64,000 nt of DNA from CAWBAT01 sp963810905. Its GTDB lineage: Bacteria > Acidobacteriota > Terriglobia > Versatilivoradales > Versatilivoraceae. The DNA lies in contig CAWEPG010000016.1 of assembly GCA_963810905.1 (NCBI GenBank), positions 62,001-126,000 of the forward strand, written 5' to 3'. The notes beneath the pieces are model-generated. The model was given only the letters and a program-made list of their open reading frames with translations, ran no database searches and had not been told where the DNA came from. The first letter of the stretch is position 1; every line of letters starts with the position of its first letter. Below are positions 54,745 to 61,746 of the stretch, piece after piece. Made by a program: the position numbers and the translations under genes.

Positions 54745-55533
54745 GTGCTTCAAGGTTTTGTGATCACACTGAGGGAAGGAATGGAGGCTTTCCTCATTGT
54801 CGGACTCTGTATCACCTTCCTAAGAAAAACTGGGCGCCAGAGGCTCCAGTCAGCCGTCTACTGGGGGATTGTAACAGCAGTCTTAATTTGCCTAGTGGCC
54901 GGCATCCTTCTTTATGAAGTCTCCTTCAATCAGTCCTTTTGGGAAGCCATCTTTTCTTTGATCGCCGCAATATTTGTAGCCTCATTGACCGTGCATATGT
55001 GGCGCAGCAGCCGTACGATCAAAAAGGATATTGAAGCTCAATTGGAAGCCGCTTCATCACGAGAAACTGGAATGGGTGCATACCTGGCGGTTTATATGTT
55101 TACCGTATTGATGATCTCGCGAGAAGGAATTGAAACCGCTTTGCTTCTGAGTTCACTGATGTTTCAAGTAGCCACTCGACCGATGTTCATAGGAGCTGTT
55201 ATCGGAATCGTGGCAGCGGCGACCATGACCTATTTGTGGACGCGCTTTGGTTATCGAATCAACCTCACTCGTTTCTTTCAGGTTACGGCGATTTTCCTCT
55301 TTATCTTCGTCATCCAACTCCTCATTTACTCGTTCCACGAAATGGCTGAGGCCTCTCTGCTCCCGAACAGTGACTTGCTCCATCAATTGACAGAACCTTA
55401 TGGCCCCGACGGAAAATATGGACGGTTCATCACTTATTCCCTGATTCTTATGCCGGCAGCCTGGTTATTTTTTTCTTCCGTATTTACCAAAAAACCTGCC
55501 ATTCAGAATCAGACGACCCCAAAAAGTTTGTGA
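54745..55533 (+). CDS. FTR1-family iron permease
   Basis: A 262-aa seven-helix permease. Both REGxE iron-binding motifs are present: ITLREGMEAFLIVGL in helix 1 and ISREGIETALLL in helix 4. Related to EfeU/Ftr1, which transport iron with an oxidase or periplasmic EfeO/EfeB partner; no such partner is adjacent. Start is GTG 54745 with GGAGAGG 7-8 bp upstream. It is downstream of the RDD/zinc-ribbon gene and probably co-transcribed. Confidence 0.92.
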   Translation: MLQGFVITLREGMEAFLIVGLCITFLRKTGRQRLQSAVYWGIVTAVLICLVAGILLYEVSFNQSFWEAIFSLIAAIFVASLTVHMWRSSRTIKKDIEAQLEAASSRETGMGAYLAVYMFTVLMISREGIETALLLSSLMFQVATRPMFIGAVIGIVAAATMTYLWTRFGYRINLTRFFQVTAIFLFIFVIQLLIYSFHEMAEASLLPNSDLLHQLTEPYGPDGKYGRFITYSLILMPAAWLFFSSVFTKKPAIQNQTTPKSL

Positions 55534-55543
55534 GAATGCTTTG

Positions 55544-55558
55544 AGGGAACCCTTCCCT
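55544..55558. terminator. Short hairpin in the convergent gap after the FTR1 gene
   Basis: AGGGAA-CCC-TTCCCT is a 6-bp stem with a 3-nt loop in the 28-bp gap between the FTR1 gene and the convergent minus-strand gene. It may end both transcripts, but no T-tract of useful length follows. Confidence 0.3.
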
Positions 55559-55561
55559 TAT

Positions 55562-56353
55562 CTAAGGTATTTCTCGAAAATCGACATATCGTTGAACGAT
55601 TTGAGTCTTCTTCTCCTTATATTCAGCTTTGATTTCAATTTGCTCCGGCAAAGCCATTGACCTCCCAAAAAGCCGATGTGTCTTAAATTCGGCCAGGTAG
55701 TCATAGGACTGCATTCCCTTAGGTAACTTTTTCATTCTTGCGCTGATACGAACAATCTCTTGGGCTTTTTCATCGATCCAAATAATCCCTTGCTGGCGAA
55801 GAGGCAGCGATGTACCTCCCAGAATAATGCTGAGGGTCGAGGCATCTTGAACAGTCTGAAATGTGAATACCAGGCATTTATGCCCCGCCACGGTTTCTTC
55901 CCGCAGCTTTTTGAAATCCGTGCCGATTCGATTCTCGATCGTGAAATTTTTTATGAGCTCTCCAGTAAAAGGTTTTTCGATTAAAGGAAAACTGGTCAAG
56001 TCGGGTTGAGGGGCGTCAACGGATTCAGGGATGCGAGACTCCGTAAAGCCGACATGCTCTGCTGACCTTGGTTTAATTTTGCGCATGACCTCATATTGGC
56101 CTGTGTACACATGATGCTGTGTCAAATTGTTTTTCTTGTCGAACTCATCGATCGTGATCGTTTCCAAACAGCGAAGATTCTTCATGCTGAGCGTATCTAT
56201 GGTGATTTTTTCGATAGTTTGGCTCAAGACATCAAGACTTTCATCGAAATCCGCAGTGAGATCATCTTGCTGAAATCCTTGAGACGCACCAACAAAGAAG
56301 AAGGGGATGCAGCAAGACATTAAAATGGTGAGTGCTTTTTTATGTTTCCTCAT
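55562..56353 (-). CDS. Secreted protein of unknown function
   Basis: A 263-aa protein with a signal peptide (ALTILMSCCIPFFFVGASQG). The mature part is beta-rich with the pattern of LolA/outer-membrane-lipoprotein-sorting-like proteins: TIDEFDKKNNLTQHHVYTGQ, IEKPFTGELIKNFTIEN and GIIWIDEKAQEIVRISAR. The last motif is typical of proteins scored as DUF-type lipoprotein-sorting relatives. No named family was recognised with confidence. It stands alone on its strand, convergent with the FTR1 gene and divergent from the NAD synthetase genes. Confidence 0.72.
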   Translation of the reverse strand: MRKHKKALTILMSCCIPFFFVGASQGFQQDDLTADFDESLDVLSQTIEKITIDTLSMKNLRCLETITIDEFDKKNNLTQHHVYTGQYEVMRKIKPRSAEHVGFTESRIPESVDAPQPDLTSFPLIEKPFTGELIKNFTIENRIGTDFKKLREETVAGHKCLVFTFQTVQDASTLSIILGGTSLPLRQQGIIWIDEKAQEIVRISARMKKLPKGMQSYDYLAEFKTHRLFGRSMALPEQIEIKAEYKEKKTQIVQRYVDFREIP

Positions 56354-56492
56354 GGCAAGATTATAACGAAAGTTTCAGTTCTCCTTGCGAGGGAAATTCT
56401 CGAGGGATCAATATTGTTGGGTCCGGACCGTTCCCATGAATGGACGTGAAGGGAGACAGGCTCCTTAAACCAGGCTTCCCAATGTCAAGCCA

Positions 56493-57368
56493 ATGATCAA
56501 GAAAACCAGACTCCGCGTTGCCTTAGCTCAAATCTCACCCAAGCTGGGGAATTTATCTTCAAACATCGAGCTTCATTGTGCCTGGATCGATCGTGCCCAG
56601 GCCGCTGGCGCCGAGCTGATTGTCTTTCCCGAACTGTCATTGACGGGGTACATTCTCCAAGACCTGGTGCCTGATTTGGCGATTTCTTTGTCCCAAGCCT
56701 CAGTCCTTCAGCCTATCCTGAATCGTGCCCAGAACATTGCCTGCATCTTTGGCTATGTGGAATTCTCTGACAACTTTAATTTTTACAACTCCGCTGCGTA
56801 TGCGAGCGAAGGAAAGATCCGGCACATTCACCGGAAGCTGTATCTCCCCACCTATGGCATGTTTGACGAAAAGCGCTTCTTTGCTCAGGGGGAGGCACTT
56901 CGAACCTTTCAGACCGCATGGGGGGAATTAGGGATCTTGATCTGCGAGGACTTGTGGCATCCTTCCACGATTCATCTCCTGGCTTTGGACGGCGCCAGCG
57001 CAATTATCGTGCCCTCCTGTAGTCCTGGACGTGGCGTTCGGGGAGACAATCTTTTTGCAACGTCCGAAGGATGGGAAAATTTGCTTAAAACCGCCGCCCA
57101 GTTTCAAACTGTATATAATCTCTACGTGAATCGCGTGGGCTTTGAGGACGGAGCCCATTTCCCTGGAGGGTCAATGGTGGTGGATCCCTCCGGCAAAGTT
57201 GTTGCCCGGGCAAAATATTTCGAAGAGGATTTGCTGCTCTATGAGCTCGACATGGAAGAAGTACGGCGGGCACGACTCTTCACTCCGGTTCTACGAGATG
57301 AGCGACTCGAGCTAACTCTCAGGGAATTACAAAGAATTGCAGGCAAACGCAATGAGAATCAATTGTGA
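56493..57368 (+). CDS. Carbon-nitrogen hydrolase, glutaminase-type subunit of NAD synthetase
   Basis: A 291-aa nitrilase-superfamily amidase. Catalytic triad: Glu in FPELSLTGY (about residue 47), Lys in IHRKLYLPTYGMFDE (about 114) and Cys in ILICEDLWHP (about 149). It lies immediately upstream of a synthetase domain gene and overlaps it by 17 bp, so it most probably supplies ammonia from glutamine to NadE. In many bacteria the two parts are one ~550-aa protein. Confidence 0.88.
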   Translation: MIKKTRLRVALAQISPKLGNLSSNIELHCAWIDRAQAAGAELIVFPELSLTGYILQDLVPDLAISLSQASVLQPILNRAQNIACIFGYVEFSDNFNFYNSAAYASEGKIRHIHRKLYLPTYGMFDEKRFFAQGEALRTFQTAWGELGILICEDLWHPSTIHLLALDGASAIIVPSCSPGRGVRGDNLFATSEGWENLLKTAAQFQTVYNLYVNRVGFEDGAHFPGGSMVVDPSGKVVARAKYFEEDLLLYELDMEEVRRARLFTPVLRDERLELTLRELQRIAGKRNENQL

Positions 57369-58164
57369 ACTGACCGCCAAGGTTCTGGAAAGCTTTATTC
57401 GCGATGAACTGGGAAAAACCGGATTCTCCCGAATCGTCGTCGGGCTTTCCGGAGGCATTGATTCTGCCGTTTCATGTGTTCTGGCCGAGCGAGCGCTTGG
57501 TCGGGCGAGTGTTCATGCCATTCTGATGCCGTATAAGACCAGCAGCAAGGAGAGCCTAACCGACGCCAAGGCTGTGGTCGATCAATTGCAAGTTTCCAGC
57601 GAAATCATTGAGATTACCCCAATTGTCGATGGTTATTTTGCGTCCCAACCTCAAGCCGATTCGTTGCGTCGCGGGAATGCCATGGCGCGGGCACGCATGA
57701 TTGTTCTGTTCGACAAGTCCATGGAAAAGCGCGCCCTCGTCCTGGGAACCTCCAATAAGACCGAATTGCTTCTCGGCTACGGTACTCTCTTCGGTGACAT
57801 GGCATCGGCCATCAATCCTATTGGCGATCTTTATAAGACTGACATCTTTCAGTTGGCCGCCTATTTGAGTATTCCGGAATCCATTCTTAAAAAAAAGCCA
57901 ACCGCAGATCTGTGGGCTGGCCAATCCGACGAAGATGAGTTGGGATTTACATACGCCGAAGTGGATGAATTGCTCTATGAACTTATCGATAACCGGTCAC
58001 GGCCCCAAACCCTCATTCAGAAAGGCTTTAAAGAGGAATTCGTCCACAAAATTGTTCAGAAAATTCAGAACTCTCAATTCAAGCGACGTGGGCCCATTAT
58101 CAGCAAACTCTCTCCACGATCCATCATGCATGATTTCCATTATCTGCGAGACTGGGGACTCTGA
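57352..58164 (+). CDS. nadE: NAD+ synthase (ammonia-/glutamine-dependent, split form)
   Basis: Converts nicotinate adenine dinucleotide to NAD+ with ATP and ammonia. A 270-aa ATP-PP-loop enzyme with VVGLSGGIDSAVSCVLAERA (about residue 30), the KTSSKESLTDAKAVV strip, GTSNKTELLLGYGTLFGDMA and KKKPTADLWAGQSDEDELGF. MRINCELTAKVLESFIRDEL is a natural-looking N-terminus at ATG 57352, which is why this pair is read as a genuine split and not a broken fusion. Overlap with the amidase gene is 17 bp. Confidence 0.94.
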   Translation: MRINCELTAKVLESFIRDELGKTGFSRIVVGLSGGIDSAVSCVLAERALGRASVHAILMPYKTSSKESLTDAKAVVDQLQVSSEIIEITPIVDGYFASQPQADSLRRGNAMARARMIVLFDKSMEKRALVLGTSNKTELLLGYGTLFGDMASAINPIGDLYKTDIFQLAAYLSIPESILKKKPTADLWAGQSDEDELGFTYAEVDELLYELIDNRSRPQTLIQKGFKEEFVHKIVQKIQNSQFKRRGPIISKLSPRSIMHDFHYLRDWGL

Positions 58165-58278
58165 CCATGCCGATTTCCGTTTGAGGCTATCGTCCTCTCT
58201 TGCTTGGAGGGTCCTCTTTTTGAATTCCCCTGCTTGGGGGGACATAGACGCTTCGCTTTCCGAAAATACAAATCCTTC

Positions 58279-59127
58279 ATGTCTGGTACCCTTTACGTTG
58301 TAGCTACGCCTATTGGAAATTTGGAAGATATTACCTTGCGTGCTCTTCAGGTTCTGAGAGAAGTCGACTTAATTGCCTGCGAAGATACTCGCCATACGAT
58401 AAAGCTCCTGACGCATTATCAAATTGATAAGCCCAGGATCAGTTACCACGAACACAATGAAATGGAGAAGGCCTCGAACCTGCTTATGGAGTTACAAAGC
58501 GGGAGGCAAATCGCCCTCGTCAGCGACGCGGGGACACCTTGCATCTCCGACCCTGGTTACCGAATCGTTCGAAAGGCCCTCGAAAACGGAATTCGCGTTG
58601 TTCCGATTCCGGGTCCCTGTTCTTTTACCGCCGCCCTCAGCGCTTCCGGCCGCCCGACAGACTCCTTTGTTTTTCTCGGCTTCCTTCCGGCGCGGAGGAA
58701 TTCTCGCAGCACAATCTTGAAGTCGCTCAAGGAAGAACTCCGTACCGTGATTGTATTTGAGTCGCCTCTCCGGTTGTTAGGGACTCTCGCTGATATTCAA
58801 GAAATCCTGGGCCCAAGATTGATCACCGTTGCAAGAGAGATCACAAAAATCTACGAAGAGATTTTCTTTGGAACGGTCACGGAGGCGCTTATCCACTTTT
58901 CGAAAAAGCCCGTAAAGGGCGAAATCGTCTTGGTTCTCGAGAAAGAACACTCTCCCAAAATCACCCCAAGTCTCCCTAAGAAGGAATTGATCGAAGGAAA
59001 AACCAAGGAGTTGATGGAACGGCTGGGAATGACTAAGAACGAAGCGCTTAAAGAGCTGGCCATTCAATATCGCATTCCTAAACGGACTCTTTATAAAATT
59101 TTGTTGGATTCAACGGATAAGGAGTAA
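58279..59127 (+). CDS. rsmI: 16S rRNA (cytidine(1402)-2'-O)-methyltransferase
   Basis: Methylates C1402 of 16S rRNA with SAM. A 282-aa tetrapyrrole-methylase-fold enzyme. SGTLYVVATPIGNLEDITLR at the start, EDTRHTIKLL and ALVSDAGTPCISDPGYRIV (the SAM loop) are all diagnostic. The frame is open upstream to 58204, but ATG 58279 gives the normal N-terminus. A TTG start of the aminotransferase follows after 4 bp. Confidence 0.94.
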   Translation: MSGTLYVVATPIGNLEDITLRALQVLREVDLIACEDTRHTIKLLTHYQIDKPRISYHEHNEMEKASNLLMELQSGRQIALVSDAGTPCISDPGYRIVRKALENGIRVVPIPGPCSFTAALSASGRPTDSFVFLGFLPARRNSRSTILKSLKEELRTVIVFESPLRLLGTLADIQEILGPRLITVAREITKIYEEIFFGTVTEALIHFSKKPVKGEIVLVLEKEHSPKITPSLPKKELIEGKTKELMERLGMTKNEALKELAIQYRIPKRTLYKILLDSTDKE

Positions 59128-59131
59128 ACAG

Positions 59132-60301
59132 TTGAAACTTGCCAAACGTCTCAGCAAACTCGGAACGGAGAGTGCCTTCCAGGTTTTAGTAAAGGCCAAG
59201 GCCCTGGAGGCTCAGGGCAGGCAAATTATCCATCTCGAAATTGGCGAGCCTGATTTCCCCACTCCAAGGGCAGTGATAGATTCCGCGAAACAAGCGCTCG
59301 ATGAGGGGTATACGCATTATTGTGGTCCTTCGGGATTGAACGAACTTCGAGCAGCCATCGCTACAGAAGTCGGACAGACCAGAGGAATCTCGGTGGATCC
59401 AGATTGGGTGGTGATCACGCCCGGCGCCAAACCCATCATGTTTTACCTTATCCTGGCCGTGGTCGATGACGGAGACGAGGTCATTACGCCAAACCCTGGG
59501 TTCCCGATCTACGAATCGATGATCAACTTCGTCGGTGGGAAACCTGTTCCACTTCCTCTTGTTGAAGAACACGATTTCCGATTCAGAATAGAAGACCTGG
59601 AGCAAAGAGTCACCTCTCGAACGAGGCTGATTATTATCAATTCACCTCAGAACCCTACCGGCGGCGTCCTCACCGAAAGCGATCTCAAAGCCATAGCAGA
59701 CATTGCCAGAGACAAAGATATCTGGATTCTGTCTGATGAGATTTACGGCAAGATCCTGTATGAAGGCAAACATCACAGTATCAGCTCGCTCCCGGGTATG
59801 CTTGCGCGAACCGTCATCCTGGATGGTTTTTCCAAGACCTATGCCATGACGGGCTGGCGATTGGGTTACGGAATCATGCATCCAGACTTACAGACGCACA
59901 TCTCCACTCTGATCACGAACAGCGTCTCTTGCACGGCTCCATTCGTCCAACGAGCCGGCCTGGTGGCACTAGCTGACACAAAGGAGGAAGTCCGCCAGAT
60001 GGTGGAGGAGTTTCGAAAAAGGCGAGACTTTGTTTGGAAGCGGCTCAATGCCATACCAGGGATTCATTGTGTTTGTCCTCCAGGGGCCTTCTACGCGTTT
60101 CCCAACATCCGGTCTTTTGGAATGAACAGTGCTGACTTTGCGGACTACTTGCTCGATACGGCAGGCGTGGCGGTTCTTTCAGGAGCCTCATTCGGAATCT
60201 ACGGTGAAGGATTCATTCGACTCTCCTATGCCAATTCAATGGAGAACCTGGCAAACGCTCTGGACCGAATCGAAGAAGCCACCCGGCGGATTAGTCGGTG
60301 A
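59132..60301 (+). CDS. Aspartate aminotransferase-family (class I/II) pyridoxal enzyme
   Basis: A 389-aa PLP aminotransferase. Motifs are IHLEIGEPDFPTP, YGxP-type substrate segment YCGPSGLNELRAAI, NSPQNPTGGVL, SDEIYGKILYEG and the PLP lysine in GFSKTYAMTGWRLGYG. It could serve aspartate, alanine or aromatic transamination; the family cannot be resolved by eye. Start is TTG 59132, supported by AAGGAG 7-8 bp upstream and by the family N-terminus. Probably co-transcribed with rsmI. Confidence 0.92.
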   Translation: MKLAKRLSKLGTESAFQVLVKAKALEAQGRQIIHLEIGEPDFPTPRAVIDSAKQALDEGYTHYCGPSGLNELRAAIATEVGQTRGISVDPDWVVITPGAKPIMFYLILAVVDDGDEVITPNPGFPIYESMINFVGGKPVPLPLVEEHDFRFRIEDLEQRVTSRTRLIIINSPQNPTGGVLTESDLKAIADIARDKDIWILSDEIYGKILYEGKHHSISSLPGMLARTVILDGFSKTYAMTGWRLGYGIMHPDLQTHISTLITNSVSCTAPFVQRAGLVALADTKEEVRQMVEEFRKRRDFVWKRLNAIPGIHCVCPPGAFYAFPNIRSFGMNSADFADYLLDTAGVAVLSGASFGIYGEGFIRLSYANSMENLANALDRIEEATRRISR

Positions 60302-60382
60302 TTCTCTTCGGTATTTCGCTTTCGATTGATTCTCTTTCTTCGTTCGATTATTCTTCGATCAGAACATAAGGAGGTAAGAAAA

Positions 60383-61258
60383 TTGCAATCATTTGAATAT
60401 GCGGCCCCGTCCACTTTGCAAGGGGCCCTTGCCTTACTCCAGGTAAAAGGAAATCGTGCTCGAGTTTTGAGTGGCGGGACGGACCTAATCGTCCAGGTCA
60501 GGGAAGACCGCCGTCATCTCGACACGATGATCGATATCAAGAAGATCCCCGAGCTAATGGAAATGCGGTACGACCCCATTCACGGTCTTCACCTGGGCGC
60601 CTCTGTCCCTTGTTGCCGGATCTATGAAGACCCTGTGATCCAAAAAATCTACCCGGGGCTAGTCGACGCCGCCTCGCTCATCGGCGGCGTCCAAATCCAA
60701 AGCCGCGCCTCGTTCGGGGGAAACCTCTGTAACTCATCGCCGGCCGCAGATTCGATTCCTGCACTCATTGCGCATCATGCGGTCTGTTGTATTGCGGGGT
60801 CTGAAGGCACAAGAAAGGTTCCCGTGGAGGATTTTTGTACCGCGCCAGGAAAAAACGTACTGTCGCCCACCGAACTCCTGGTTGCCCTGGAGGTTCCGCC
60901 TCCGCCGAAGCATTTTGGCGCAAGCTATTTGCGATTTATTCCTCGAAATGAAATGGATATCGCCGTAGTCGGCTGCGGTGTTTCCATCGAGTTAAGCGCG
61001 GATCAGCTGACGTGCGTCCGAGCGAGAATTGCTCTTGGCGCCGTGGCTCCCACTCCTGTGTTGGCGAAAGAAGCAGGCCTCTATCTCGCCGGAAAAAGAA
61101 TAAGCGAGGAATCCATCCAAAAAGCGGCCGCTTTGGCACAGACCGTTGCCCATCCAATTACTGATATGCGAGGAACTGCGGAATACCGGCGCCATCTGGT
61201 GGAAGTCCTGACTCGCCGAGCGCTTCATTCGGCTATTGAACGAGCAAAGGGGGATTGA
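60383..61258 (+). CDS. Molybdenum hydroxylase FAD subunit (CoxM/XdhB type)
   Basis: The 291-aa medium subunit of a xanthine-dehydrogenase-family enzyme. FAD motifs LSGGTDLIVQVRED and SFGGNLCNSSPAADSIP are clear, and MRGTAEYRRHLVEVLTRRAL is the typical C-terminal part. Start is TTG 60383, chosen because AAGGAGGT precedes it by 7 bp; the open frame further upstream runs out of the previous gene's tail and is not supported. The next gene starts 2 bp after the stop, so FAD, Fe-S and Mo subunits form one operon. Confidence 0.93.
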   Translation: MQSFEYAAPSTLQGALALLQVKGNRARVLSGGTDLIVQVREDRRHLDTMIDIKKIPELMEMRYDPIHGLHLGASVPCCRIYEDPVIQKIYPGLVDAASLIGGVQIQSRASFGGNLCNSSPAADSIPALIAHHAVCCIAGSEGTRKVPVEDFCTAPGKNVLSPTELLVALEVPPPPKHFGASYLRFIPRNEMDIAVVGCGVSIELSADQLTCVRARIALGAVAPTPVLAKEAGLYLAGKRISEESIQKAAALAQTVAHPITDMRGTAEYRRHLVEVLTRRALHSAIERAKGD

Positions 61259-61260
61259 CG

Positions 61261-61746
61261 ATGCCAGGAAAAGTCCAGGTCAACACCACGATTAACGGAG
61301 AACGAATCGAGTTTCTCTGCGAGCCACGGCAAAGTCTGCTGGAAGTCTTGCGGGATGAACTCAACCTCATCGGCTCAAAAGAAGGCTGTAACAACGGGAA
61401 TTGCGGCGCCTGTAATGTCATCATGAATGGCCTGCTCGTCAACTCTTGCCTCGTCTTAGGACCAGAAGCAGAGGGAGCCCTCATCGAAACGATCGAAGGA
61501 GTCATGGGACCCGATGGATTACATCCCTTGCAGCAGGCATTTCTTGAGAACGCGGCGCTCCAATGTGGCATTTGTACACCGGGATTTATTGTCGCTGCCA
61601 AGGCTCTGCTGGACCGTAATCCACACGCCACGGAAGCGGAGATTCGCCACTGGTGTGCCGGAAATTTGTGCCGCTGCACCGGCTACGATAAGATCATTCG
61701 AGCGGTTCTTGACGCTGAAAGCCGCCTGGAGGTATTAAAAAAATGA
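61261..61746 (+). CDS. Molybdenum hydroxylase [2Fe-2S] subunit (CoxS/XdhC type)
   Basis: A 161-aa small subunit with the plant-type [2Fe-2S] site CNNGNCGACNVIMNG and the helical second site CGICTPGF plus CAGNLCRCTGY. Both clusters are complete. ATG 61261 was preferred to TTG 61255 because of the GGGGG site upstream. It overlaps the start of the large subunit by 4 bp (61743-61746) and transfers electrons between FAD and molybdopterin subunits. Confidence 0.95.
   Translation: MPGKVQVNTTINGERIEFLCEPRQSLLEVLRDELNLIGSKEGCNNGNCGACNVIMNGLLVNSCLVLGPEAEGALIETIEGVMGPDGLHPLQQAFLENAALQCGICTPGFIVAAKALLDRNPHATEAEIRHWCAGNLCRCTGYDKIIRAVLDAESRLEVLKK

Noticed and set aside
56493..58164. NAD synthetase split as a fifth frameshift (amidase and synthase frames differ by +1)
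   Set aside because: The synthase has its own ATG at 57352 with a natural MRIN N-terminus, and split glutaminase/synthase pairs occur in other bacteria. The 17-bp overlap fits translational coupling.
58190..58270. Short near-repeat TGCTTGGAGGG / TGCTTGGGGGG before rsmI
   Set aside because: Two partial matches of 11 bp in a short leader are not enough to claim a repeat or regulator.
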